DNA of 64,000 bases from Chryseobacterium daeguense DSM 19388 (GTDB lineage: Bacteria > Bacteroidota > Bacteroidia > Flavobacteriales > Weeksellaceae). Below, piece after piece: positions 44,189 to 52,126 of this stretch. The notes beneath the pieces are model-generated. The model ran no database searches. It saw only the letters and a program-made list of their open reading frames with translations, and had not been told where the DNA came from. Made by a program: the position numbers and the translations under genes. The stretch lies in contig NZ_AUMT01000003.1 in NCBI RefSeq assembly GCF_000430825.1, positions 310,001 to 374,000 on the forward strand. Reading direction: 5' to 3'. The number at the start of each line of letters is the position of its first letter. Position 1 is the stretch's first letter.

Positions 44189-44836
44189 ATGAAACCAAGA
44201 TTAACTATCTTTGATGAGCCGCTGTTATATACAGAAGGGCTTTCAAAACTTCTCGGCCAAAGTGAGATTTTTGAAACTATACTAATATGCAATTGTCATC
44301 AGGACTTCGCTTCCCTGCTTAAAGATGACCCGCCGGAATTTCTCATGATAAGCTCGAACATGCTTACTCTTACAGACCTTTGCAGATCAGTGGAAGATAT
44401 TGTATATCAAAATAAATCCATCAAAATAATTATTATGGGAAATGATTATGATGTGATATCAATCAGAAAATTATTCAATAAAGGCATCAAAAGCTACCTT
44501 GATAAAAACAGCCGGTACGACGAGTTTATCAAATCCATACAGGCTCTTCTTCTCAATGAGATCTATATATGCGACTATGCAAAGAACAGAATGCTCAATT
44601 TTATCAATCACGATCACAGGCAGAACAAAATACACATCAAAGATCCGCTCACAAGACGAGAACTGGAAATCATGAAGCTCATCTGCGACGGACTCAGCAG
44701 CAAAGACATCTCTGAAAAGCTTTTTATAAGCATCAACACGGTAGAAACACATCGAAAAAGAATTCTTCTAAAACTTAACGTAAAAAACTCAGTCGGAGTC
44801 GTGAAATACGCCATGGAAAACCATATTCTGGACTGA
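44189..44836 (+). CDS. LuxR-type response-regulator-like protein with Ser at the phospho-acceptor site
   Basis: 215 residues. The receiver-like domain (1-120) has LTIFDEP near beta-1, while the beta-3 end reads EFLMISSNML, so Ser stands where Asp is expected. The beta-5 Lys region is SYLDKNS. The LuxR HTH at ~148-215 is standard (LTRRELEIMKLICDGLSSKD, LFISINTVETHRKRILLKL). No kinase gene is near. It may act without phosphorylation or be controlled by protein binding. The upstream 200 bases are very AT-rich. Confidence 0.8.
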   Translation: MKPRLTIFDEPLLYTEGLSKLLGQSEIFETILICNCHQDFASLLKDDPPEFLMISSNMLTLTDLCRSVEDIVYQNKSIKIIIMGNDYDVISIRKLFNKGIKSYLDKNSRYDEFIKSIQALLLNEIYICDYAKNRMLNFINHDHRQNKIHIKDPLTRRELEIMKLICDGLSSKDISEKLFISINTVETHRKRILLKLNVKNSVGVVKYAMENHILD

Positions 44837-44939
44837 GGAAAAAGGTAAGAGATGTCAGGTATCAGGTTGCAGGTTAACAAGATGAGACTTATGTGTAACT
44901 TAAACACACAACTTCAAAACCGACTTAATTAACCAAAGA

Positions 44940-44968
44940 AATTCCAAGCCCACAAGTTTGGAATTTTT
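44940..44968 (+). terminator. Terminator after the regulator gene
   Basis: AATTCCAA / TTGGAATT stem with a 10-base loop, then a T-run. Confidence 0.6.
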
Positions 44969-45096
44969 AATTGTAGCAAATCTATCAGGAAACATACCGC
45001 ATGGAAGCTATATAAAAATCAACTTATAAACTAAGCAATCATCAATTTAAATTTAAACTCAAACCCTAAACTCTTCCATTCTTCAAAATATATTGC

Positions 45097-45104
45097 TAAA
45101 TTTG
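45097..45104 (+). promoter_or_regulatory. -7 promoter box of the NUDIX operon (TAAATTTG)
   Basis: Fits TAnnTTTG but lies only 4 bases before the ATG at 45109, so the transcript would be leaderless or nearly so. Confidence 0.45.
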
Positions 45105-45108
45105 AGAT

Positions 45109-45735
45109 ATGAGTTTTGGAAAAGATTTATTAAGGAAAATTACCGATGCAGAACTGCCGGGAGAAAATGCGCACGGCGTTTTTTCACCCCCCTATCGGCC
45201 GGTTTTTACGTATGAAGAGGTTTTAACAAAAAATCCAAAGTTTGCAGCTGTAAACATCGTTTTATATTTAAAAAATGATGAATGGCATTTTCCGTTAATT
45301 CAGAGGACTATCAATGAGCACGACAGGCACAGCGGGCAGATTTCATTACCGGGAGGCAAGCGTGAAGAGATGGATCAGGACTTTGCCGAAACCGCCATCC
45401 GTGAGACCTCAGAAGAAATAGGAATAGAAAAGCATTTTGTAAGGATTATCCGTGAGATGTCCCCTATCTATATTCCACCAAGCAATTTTTACGTGTATCC
45501 ATTTATCTCCTATACCAAAAAGAATCCGGAATTCATCCTTCAGCAGACAGAAGCCGTAGAAGTTATAGAATTTCCAATCACTTCTTTTCTCGGACTGCCG
45601 GATGAGCCAGAAATCATGGCTCTGCCAAGTGCTGCGGGGAAGGAAGTTCCGGTCATTAATTTCAACGGATACATCATCTGGGGCGCTACAGCCATGATAT
45701 TAAGTGAATTCAGCCAATTGTTGAAAAAAATGTAA
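45109..45735 (+). CDS. NUDIX hydrolase, CoA pyrophosphatase-like
   Basis: 208 residues. A CoA-NUDIX signature (FPLIQRTINEHDRHSGQISL then PGGKREE) leads into the Nudix box (AETAIRETSEEIG), with the RE..EE core intact. It probably cleaves CoA or its derivatives to phosphopantetheine and 3',5'-ADP. It is the first of four genes on one strand (acyltransferase 28 bases downstream, then lipoprotein and mpl). Confidence 0.88.
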   Translation: MSFGKDLLRKITDAELPGENAHGVFSPPYRPVFTYEEVLTKNPKFAAVNIVLYLKNDEWHFPLIQRTINEHDRHSGQISLPGGKREEMDQDFAETAIRETSEEIGIEKHFVRIIREMSPIYIPPSNFYVYPFISYTKKNPEFILQQTEAVEVIEFPITSFLGLPDEPEIMALPSAAGKEVPVINFNGYIIWGATAMILSEFSQLLKKM

Positions 45736-45763
45736 CTTTGCAGTACCGTGTTTAATTGAAGAG

Positions 45764-46570
45764 ATGGCGAAGAAAAATATTTTCACCGATGCATTCGGAA
45801 CACCTTATTTTTTAAAAAGGTTAATTATTTTTATTTTAGGACTTGTATCTTACAGGAGATTCAATGGCTTTAATAAATTAAAAATAACCGGTACCGAGCA
45901 CCTTGTGGATCTTCCGGATTCCAATGTTTTATTTGTATCAAACCATCAGACCTACTTTGCAGATGTGGCAGCAATGTACCATGCATTCTGTGCAGTGAAT
46001 AACGGATATTTAAATACTATAAAAAATCCTATCTACCTGCTGAATCCCAAGATTGATTTTTATTACGTAGCAGCCGAAGAAACCATGAATAAAGGAATTC
46101 TTCCGAAAATTTTTAAAATTGCAGGAGCTGTTACAGTAAAAAGAACATGGAGAGCTGAGGGCAAAAATGTCAACAGGTTGGTGGATCTGAACGAGGTAGA
46201 TAACATCATGAAAGCCCTGGACAACGGCTGGGTAGCCACCTTCCCTCAAGGTACTACATCCGCATTTGCGCAGGGAAGAAGAGGGACCGCAAAACTGGTA
46301 AAAAATCAGCGCCCGATCGTAATTCCTATTAAAATTAACGGATTCCGAAGAGCGTTTGATAAAAAAGGCCTCCGGGTAAAGGTAACAGGCGTAAAACCCA
46401 CTATGGAGTTCAAAGCACCTCTGGAAATAGATTACGACAAAGAAAACGCACATGAAATATTGTTGAAAATCATGACTGCCATTGAGCAGACTGAAGATTT
46501 CAACCTACTGCACAATTATGATGAAGAACTTAAAGCTAAAAAATTAGAACAAAAGGATTCAGATAATTAA
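45764..46570 (+). CDS. plsC: 1-acyl-sn-glycerol-3-phosphate acyltransferase-like (PlsC family)
   Basis: 268 residues. An N-terminal membrane helix (RLIIFILGLVSYRRF) precedes the acyltransferase motif FVSNHQTYFADV; the spacing from His to Asp is five residues instead of the usual four. Then FKIAGAVTVKRTWR, and TFPQGTTSAFAQGRRGTAKL corresponds to the FPEGTRS block (Gln in place of Glu). It would acylate lysophosphatidate or a related lipid at the inner membrane. The deviations suggest a different acyl acceptor from classical PlsC. Confidence 0.75.
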   Translation: MAKKNIFTDAFGTPYFLKRLIIFILGLVSYRRFNGFNKLKITGTEHLVDLPDSNVLFVSNHQTYFADVAAMYHAFCAVNNGYLNTIKNPIYLLNPKIDFYYVAAEETMNKGILPKIFKIAGAVTVKRTWRAEGKNVNRLVDLNEVDNIMKALDNGWVATFPQGTTSAFAQGRRGTAKLVKNQRPIVIPIKINGFRRAFDKKGLRVKVTGVKPTMEFKAPLEIDYDKENAHEILLKIMTAIEQTEDFNLLHNYDEELKAKKLEQKDSDN

Positions 46571-46584
46571 AGTAGAATAAAATT

Positions 46585-47022
46585 ATGAAAAGAATAATAG
46601 GGATCTTATTCGCAATCATAGTGTTAGTTTCATGCAGCAGCCAGAAAGTATATTCAGATTTTGACATCAGCTACTCCAAAAGCGGAGGCTTTGCCCCGAT
46701 TTATGAGAATTTGCTGATCAAAGGAAATCAGGCACATTATTCTTTCGAAGGCCAGGGTAAAAAGCAGAAGCAGCAATTTAAAATCTCTGATGAAGATCTT
46801 AAAAAACTTGACAATACGCTTTCCCAAAACAATTTTAGAAGAATACAGGAAGATCACCAGAAGATCTATGACAACGTAGCCACTTCTATTAATATCAAAA
46901 AAGGACCGAACGAGGGCAGCAAAACCGATGCAAGTTCTATAATGCCGGCTTATAAGACAAGCTGGACGAACATCACCACTGCTTTTCAGGAGATCATTAA
47001 TAATAATGTAAAAAAACAGTAG
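46585..47022 (+). CDS. Small lipoprotein of unknown function
   Basis: 145 residues. Lipobox at IIVLVSC; then DFDISYSKSGGFAPIYENLL and ISDEDLKKLDNTLSQNNFRR. It resembles small outer-membrane lipoproteins of Flavobacteria whose function is unknown. It is 14 bases after plsC and 6 bases before mpl, so it is co-transcribed with cell-envelope genes. Confidence 0.6.
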   Translation: MKRIIGILFAIIVLVSCSSQKVYSDFDISYSKSGGFAPIYENLLIKGNQAHYSFEGQGKKQKQQFKISDEDLKKLDNTLSQNNFRRIQEDHQKIYDNVATSINIKKGPNEGSKTDASSIMPAYKTSWTNITTAFQEIINNNVKKQ

Positions 47023-47028
47023 ACAAAG

Positions 47029-48366
47029 TTGAAAACCCATTTCATTGCTATCGGCGGAAGCGCCATGCATAATCTTGCCATTGCGTTAAAAGATAAAGGA
47101 TATCAGGTGACAGGTTCGGATGATGCTATTTTCGAGCCTTCTAAATCAAGATTGGAAAAAAAAGGAATTTTCCCGGAAGAAATGGGATGGTTTCCTGAAA
47201 AAATTACTTCTGATATTGATGCTATTATTCTTGGAATGCACGCTCATCAGGACAATCCTGAGCTTGCGAGAGCAAAAGAGCTGGGTTTAAAAATATATTC
47301 TTATCCGGAATTTCTTTACGAGCAGTCCAAAAACAAAACCAGAGTTGTTATTGCCGGATCTCACGGAAAAACCACCATCACTTCGATGATTCTGCATGTC
47401 CTTAATTTCCATCAGAAAGACGTGGATTTTATGGTAGGGGCACAGCTTGAAGGTTTTGACTGTATGGTAAAACTTACTCAGGATAACGATTTCATGGTTT
47501 TGGAAGGCGATGAATACCTCTCCTCTCCTATTGACCTGCGTTCAAAATTTTTATTGTATCAGCCGAATATCGCTTTGTTGAGCGGAATTGCATGGGATCA
47601 TATCAATGTTTTTAAAACGTTCGATGATTATGTGGAGCAGTTCAGGAAATTTGTGGCAAGCATTACGCCCGGCGGTGTTTTAGTTTATAATGAAGAAGAT
47701 GCGGAAGTGGTAAAAGTAGTGGAAAATGCGGAAAACTATTTCAGAAAAATCCCTTACAAAACCCCTGAATATGAAATCAATAGCGGTAAAGTCTATTTAA
47801 AAACCGAGATGGGAGACATTCCTCTTTCTGTTTTCGGGGCGCATAACTTGTTGAACCTGGAAGGCGCAAGACATATCTGCCAGACATTAGGAATCATGGA
47901 TGAAGATTTCTACGAAGCCATTATGAGCTTTAAAGGGGCTTCCAAACGACTTGAAAAAGTAGAACGAGAAGACAAAGGAACACTTTACAAAGATTTTGCC
48001 CACGCTCCGAGCAAGGTAAAGGCAGCTGTAAAAGCTTTTTGTGAACAGTTTAAAAACGAAAAAAAATACGGTTTTCTTGAGCTCCACACCTATTCAAGCT
48101 TAAATCCTGTCTTTCTTGAACAGTATGACCATGCCATGGACGGGCTGGATGAGGCGGTTGTGTTCTATTCGGAAGATGCTTTGAAAATAAAAAGGATGGA
48201 ACCTATTTCCCCTGATTTAATCAGAGAAAAATTTAAAAACGATAATTTAAAAGTCTTTACCAATGCCCAGGATCTTCACGCTTACTGGAACACTTTGGAT
48301 AAAACACAGGGCGTTTATATGATGATGAGCTCCGGAAATTTTGGCGGACTGGATCTAACGAAATAA
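47029..48366 (+). CDS. mpl: UDP-N-acetylmuramate:L-alanyl-gamma-D-glutamyl-meso-diaminopimelate ligase
   Basis: 445 residues from TTG 47029 (KTHFIAIGGSAMHNLAIALK). Mur ligase P-loop VVIAGSHGKTTITSMILHVL; ALLSGIAWDHINVFKTFDDY; ASKRLEKVEREDKGTLYKDF with AHAPSKVKAAVKAF. It recycles the murein tripeptide by ligating it to UDP-MurNAc. A non-ATG start is supported by family N-termini beginning at the same residue. A strong terminator follows. Confidence 0.92.
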   Translation: MKTHFIAIGGSAMHNLAIALKDKGYQVTGSDDAIFEPSKSRLEKKGIFPEEMGWFPEKITSDIDAIILGMHAHQDNPELARAKELGLKIYSYPEFLYEQSKNKTRVVIAGSHGKTTITSMILHVLNFHQKDVDFMVGAQLEGFDCMVKLTQDNDFMVLEGDEYLSSPIDLRSKFLLYQPNIALLSGIAWDHINVFKTFDDYVEQFRKFVASITPGGVLVYNEEDAEVVKVVENAENYFRKIPYKTPEYEINSGKVYLKTEMGDIPLSVFGAHNLLNLEGARHICQTLGIMDEDFYEAIMSFKGASKRLEKVEREDKGTLYKDFAHAPSKVKAAVKAFCEQFKNEKKYGFLELHTYSSLNPVFLEQYDHAMDGLDEAVVFYSEDALKIKRMEPISPDLIREKFKNDNLKVFTNAQDLHAYWNTLDKTQGVYMMMSSGNFGGLDLTK

Positions 48367-48383
48367 TTTTTGATACATACAAA

Positions 48384-48418
48384 AAACAAACTCCTTTCGA
48401 TCTGAAAGGAGTTTGTTT
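48384..48418. terminator. Bidirectional terminator between mpl and the lipocalin-like gene
   Basis: 15-bp perfect stem, AAACAAACTCCTTTC / GAAAGGAGTTTGTTT, loop GATCT. Flanking A- and T-runs serve both convergent genes. Confidence 0.85.
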
Positions 48419-48419
48419 T

Positions 48420-48866
48420 TTAATTAATTCTTTTATAAAAACGTCTTATTTTGTCATTGGTTCCGTCTCCGTCAAAATCCTGAGCCCGGTCTTCTATAAC
48501 CATATCGGTTAAAGTAAGCTTAGTCACGAAATACGGATAATTTTCTTCACCTTCAAACCAGAATTTACCATTTCCTTTATCAAACGTGTATTTCCTTGCC
48601 ACAGCATCTGTTTTTTCGCAAATATTATTGTTCTGCGCATAAGAAATCGAAATAGCATGGGAAGAAGTAAATTCATACGTGCTCATTTTCTGGCAATCCG
48701 TTGAGTAAGTAGTTTGGATCTGTTGATTTAAAGACCGGTATATCTCAGATTTTTCAATATACCATTTTCCGATAATTGAAGCTTTATTGCTGTCATTTTG
48801 AACCTCATCATCATTGTTACAAGAAACAATCGAACATAAGATTAATAAAAGAAATAATTTTTTCAT
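48420..48866 (-). CDS. Lipocalin-like lipoprotein
   Basis: About 148 residues from ATG 48866 (MKKLFLLLILCSIVSC). Lipobox Cys at 16. The mature part opens with IIGKWYIEKSEIYRSL, like lipocalin-like outer-membrane lipoproteins of Bacteroidota, and ends with QDFDGDGTNDKIRRFYKR, an Asp-rich calcium-type turn. It is probably anchored at the outer membrane. Ligand unknown. Confidence 0.65.
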   Translation of the reverse strand: MKKLFLLLILCSIVSCNNDDEVQNDSNKASIIGKWYIEKSEIYRSLNQQIQTTYSTDCQKMSTYEFTSSHAISISYAQNNNICEKTDAVARKYTFDKGNGKFWFEGEENYPYFVTKLTLTDMVIEDRAQDFDGDGTNDKIRRFYKRIN

Positions 48867-48930
48867 AATTAATTCAAAAAATGTTTTGAAGCACACAAAA
48901 ATAAATTAATTTTAATTAAATGCTACCGCT

Positions 48931-49290
48931 TCAATCATTGTTTTTTTTGTCCTTATTTTCTTCAGAAGTTGGCTCTACCCTTGCACCACCAATTGGATTT
49001 AACAATTTTTCAACAGAAATCCCATCTGCAGTTGAATCCAAACTATAAATCTGCATTATACCCTGCGCTGTTGCTGCTTGACCAAGAATATTCTGATTGT
49101 TTTGATTATTTATAGAATTCTCAAACATGATGCCCGTAGAGTGAGCTGCTGTCTGGTAGACCTGACTGTATACAAATGCAGGATGCTCCCCTATATTCAT
49201 AACATTAGTTATTGATACAGCATCCGTAATCTGGTCATTTACGGATTGTGGCTGATCATTTTCTGCTGATTTTTTTTCTTCTTCTGACAT
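48931..49290 (-). CDS. RebB-family R-body protein
   Basis: 119 residues. The central part, residues ~17-82, matches the RebB pattern: VNDQITDAVSITNVMNIGEH, YSQVYQTAAHSTGIMFENSI and NQNILGQAATAQGIMQIYSL. RebB proteins polymerise into R-bodies, coiled protein ribbons that unroll with pH changes and were first known from killer symbionts of Paramecium. Only one reb gene is seen here; known systems have several. Acidic tails flank the domain (MSEEEKKSAEND and SEENKDKKNND). A GATTTGATA motif lies 17 bases upstream of the start (plus reading 49307-49315). Confidence 0.75.
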   Translation of the reverse strand: MSEEEKKSAENDQPQSVNDQITDAVSITNVMNIGEHPAFVYSQVYQTAAHSTGIMFENSINNQNNQNILGQAATAQGIMQIYSLDSTADGISVEKLLNPIGGARVEPTSEENKDKKNND

Positions 49291-49351
49291 GGTATTAATT
49301 TTTTATGATTTGATAAGTAAAGTTAAAATATTTTAAATTGAAATCATAAAA

Positions 49352-49380
49352 AAAAGAAGCAATGATTTTTTGCTTCTTTT
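49352..49380 (-). terminator. Terminator after the aldo/keto reductase gene
   Basis: AAAAGAAGCAA / TTGCTTCTTTT, 11-bp stem with 7-base loop, T-run on the minus strand. The next ~60 bases (49390-49440) hold CAGATG/CATCTG strings like the dispersed repeat at 56917. Confidence 0.7.
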
Positions 49381-49469
49381 GAATATGATAATTCCCATCA
49401 GATGTCGCAGATTTCATACGTAATCATCTGCTAAATCCGCTCAATTTGTTTGAGGAAAATCCAAAATTA

Positions 49470-50345
49470 TTAAATATCCGCAACAGACTTCAGCATTTTA
49501 TCTTCCCAAGCCGGATCTTTCGGATCGAAAAACAATCTTTTTCCTGTATCTAAAGAACGAACAATATTCATTTCGTCTTCAGTTAATTCAAAATCAAAAA
49601 CATTGAAGTTTTCTTCAATTCTTGAAGGTGTTACCGACTTTGGAATGACGCAGAATCCTTCCTGCAAATGCCATCTTAAAATTACCTGAGCAACTGTTTT
49701 GCCATATTTACCCGCTATATTTTTTAAATCCGAATTATCTAAAAGCCCGGCATTTCCGTTTCCAAGCGGGCTCCATGGCTGGGTTATAATATTGTTTTCC
49801 CTGTCATACACCTGAAGCTCCTTCTGTTGGAAAATCGGGTGAAGCTCAATTTGGTTAATTACCGGTAAAACTGATGAATTTGCTTTCAGTTCCTCCATTT
49901 TTTCAATCGTAAAATTGCAAACACCGATGGCTTTTATTTTTCCTTCATGATACAGCTCTTCCATTGCCTTCCATGCTCCCAAAAAATCAGAATACGGCCA
50001 GTGAATGAGGTACATATCCAGATAATCCAGCTGTAATCTGTCCAGTGATCTCTGGAAAGCACTTTTTGCCTTGTCATAAGATGTATCCTGCACCCAAAGC
50101 TTTGAAGTCACAAACAGTTTTTCCCTGCCTACTCCACCATTTTTAATTGCGTTCCCAACTGCCGTTTCGTTTTGATAAATAGAAGCTGTGTCTATCATTC
50201 TGTAACCCGTTTCAATGGCTTTAATTACAGCATTTTCGCACTCCTGAAGATTTTCCATCTGCCATACTCCGAAACCTAAAGCCGGGATATCAACTCCGTT
50301 ATTCAAAGTAATGACGGGTTGCCCCGGATATGTTTTTTTGTCCAT
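49470..50345 (-). CDS. Aldo/keto reductase
   Basis: 291 residues, TIM-barrel AKR. Motifs: GYRMIDTASIYQNETAVGNA (catalytic Asp and Tyr), KLFVTSKLW (Lys), YLIHWPYSDF (His), QIELHPIFQQ and the NADP-binding CVIPKSVTPSRIEEN. It reduces aldehydes or ketones with NADPH; similar proteins take 2,5-diketo-gluconate or glyoxals. Substrate not predictable from sequence. Confidence 0.9.
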   Translation of the reverse strand: MDKKTYPGQPVITLNNGVDIPALGFGVWQMENLQECENAVIKAIETGYRMIDTASIYQNETAVGNAIKNGGVGREKLFVTSKLWVQDTSYDKAKSAFQRSLDRLQLDYLDMYLIHWPYSDFLGAWKAMEELYHEGKIKAIGVCNFTIEKMEELKANSSVLPVINQIELHPIFQQKELQVYDRENNIITQPWSPLGNGNAGLLDNSDLKNIAGKYGKTVAQVILRWHLQEGFCVIPKSVTPSRIEENFNVFDFELTEDEMNIVRSLDTGKRLFFDPKDPAWEDKMLKSVADI

Positions 50346-50467
50346 TATTTAATTCTTTTAAATTTAAAGTCAAACAAATTTGCGATGAAATTTTGGAATT
50401 TTCGGTTACCAATATTACTTGTTTTAAACTTATTCTTAAATTTTTATTTTTGTGGAAATTTCAACTT

Positions 50468-50905
50468 ATGTCACACCTGATCAGAATTGCCACTTCAGAA
50501 GACTATCCCAGAATTATGCAAATTTGGGAATCTGCCGTGAAAGCAACCCACAGTTTTCTTTCTGAAGAAGATTTTAATTATTTCAAACAAGTGATTCCAA
50601 GAGATTATTTACCACATCTAGAAGTATATTTAATCTCTGAAAACAATGAAGCTCAAGGCTTTGCATCCGTAGCGGAAGGAAATCTGGAGATGCTTTTTAT
50701 CCATAATGATGTCCGAGGAAAGGGCTTTGGAAAAAAAATATATCACTTTATGAAAGAAAAAACAGGGCTTACAAAAGTTGATGTAAATGAACAAAATCTG
50801 CAGGCAATTGGTTTTTATGAAAAATTAGGCTTCAAAAAAACAGGAAGGTCTGAAAAAGATGGTTCAGGTAAGGATTATCCGATTATCCATATGAGTTTAC
50901 AATAA
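50468..50905 (+). CDS. GNAT-family N-acetyltransferase
   Basis: About 145 residues from ATG 50468 (MSHLIRIATSEDYPRIMQIW). The acetyl-CoA loop is MLFIHNDVRGKGFGKKIYHF (RGKGFG), and the C-terminal half has NEQNLQAIGFYEKLGFKKTG. It resembles YjaB-type acetyltransferases. Upstream reading to 50330 crosses the AKR start region and is rejected. Substrate unknown. Confidence 0.85.
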   Translation: MSHLIRIATSEDYPRIMQIWESAVKATHSFLSEEDFNYFKQVIPRDYLPHLEVYLISENNEAQGFASVAEGNLEMLFIHNDVRGKGFGKKIYHFMKEKTGLTKVDVNEQNLQAIGFYEKLGFKKTGRSEKDGSGKDYPIIHMSLQ

Positions 50906-51014
50906 TTGAATGAAATCCTTAAATGATATTGAGATTCTTCCTTCGTCAGAATGATAAACGTTAAGCTTAAAACCTCCGAGCAATTATTGAATTCTGTGGA
51001 TAAATAACTAAAAA

Positions 51015-51932
51015 TTAAACAATTAGACTTTCATCCTTACTCATCATTTTCCTGAATAACCCTTTGATATGGTCGATTTCCTGAGCATAATTTGTTTTTT
51101 TCCTGCATCCGAAGTATAATGTGTTTTCCAGTTTTTTATCACCTTCCCAGATCAGTTTTACATCACCGTTTTCTATTTCATTTTTACATAAAAAATCAGG
51201 AACAACAGCCAGACCCGTTCCACCTTTCAGACAACGAATGATAGAATTGAGATTCGGGACTATATAATTCGGACGGAAGTTGGGTTTATGCCCAAAATTC
51301 AGGATCCAGAACTGGAAAAGATGCTCCATATCGCCTGTGGTTCCGTACCATTTTTCCTGCTTCAGCCATTCTTCAACATGTTCAAGACCTTTTATGGCAA
51401 GAACTTCCCTGAAGCCTTCCGTATCCACATCTTTTCCTCCGACTAAAATAATCTGTTCAGAAGAAAATGCTTCATGCTCAATATTCGGTGAGGTCCCTTT
51501 TTTGGGAGTAATAATTAAATCTAAAATCCCTTTATCAAGCTGGTCCAGCATTTCCGGGTATTCACCGAAACTGATAATTAAATTAAACGGCAATGTTGAA
51601 ACATACTGCTCTAAAGTCGTCTGAAAAGTCTCAAAACACATTCCCACGCTTATCGTTGGCGTATGTTTTTCCGTAGATTTCTGAAAGTTTTTTTCTACAT
51701 CTTCCAATTTTGTCAATGGTTCTGCTATTGCATTAAAGAGAACTTTCCCTCTTTCCGTTGGGATCATTTTTCTTCCGGTCCTGTCGAATAATTTGTAACC
51801 TACGTATGCCTCCAGAGAACTTAAATGCAAGCTCACGCCCGGCTGCGAAATAAACAGAGAATCTGCTGCGCCAGTCAGCGTTCCGGTTTTATATATGGCT
51901 TTAAAAGTGCGATACCATTCTAAATTTACCAT
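51015..51932 (-). CDS. LysR-type transcriptional regulator
   Basis: 305 residues. The winged HTH is residues 1-60 (YKTGTLTGAADSLFISQPGV, SLHLSSLEAYVGYKLFDRTG). A periplasmic-binding-like effector domain follows (ITPKKGTSPNIEHEAFSSEQ, GGTGLAVVPDFL). It is divergent from the alpha/beta hydrolase gene, 194 bases apart, so it is likely to control that gene and itself. Inducer unknown. Confidence 0.9.
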   Translation of the reverse strand: MVNLEWYRTFKAIYKTGTLTGAADSLFISQPGVSLHLSSLEAYVGYKLFDRTGRKMIPTERGKVLFNAIAEPLTKLEDVEKNFQKSTEKHTPTISVGMCFETFQTTLEQYVSTLPFNLIISFGEYPEMLDQLDKGILDLIITPKKGTSPNIEHEAFSSEQIILVGGKDVDTEGFREVLAIKGLEHVEEWLKQEKWYGTTGDMEHLFQFWILNFGHKPNFRPNYIVPNLNSIIRCLKGGTGLAVVPDFLCKNEIENGDVKLIWEGDKKLENTLYFGCRKKTNYAQEIDHIKGLFRKMMSKDESLIV

Positions 51933-52082
51933 GATTAATTATTAATATTCTGATACAAAGTTAATAAACAATTATAATAATATTACCTATACCTGTTATT
52001 TACGAATTCATATAAAACCAAACAGGGAAAAAAGTACAATAAATACCAACTTTTATGTATTTTTTTAACCATCAGACTACTC

Positions 52083-52090
52083 TACCTTTG
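52083..52090 (+). promoter_or_regulatory. -7 promoter box of the alpha/beta hydrolase gene (TACCTTTG)
   Basis: Exact TAnnTTTG, 36 bases before the ATG at 52127. Sequence between it and the LysR gene (51950-52080) probably holds the LysR operator. Confidence 0.6.
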
Positions 52091-52126
52091 TCCTGTAAAT
52101 AATTCAACAATCTTAAATAAACAACA

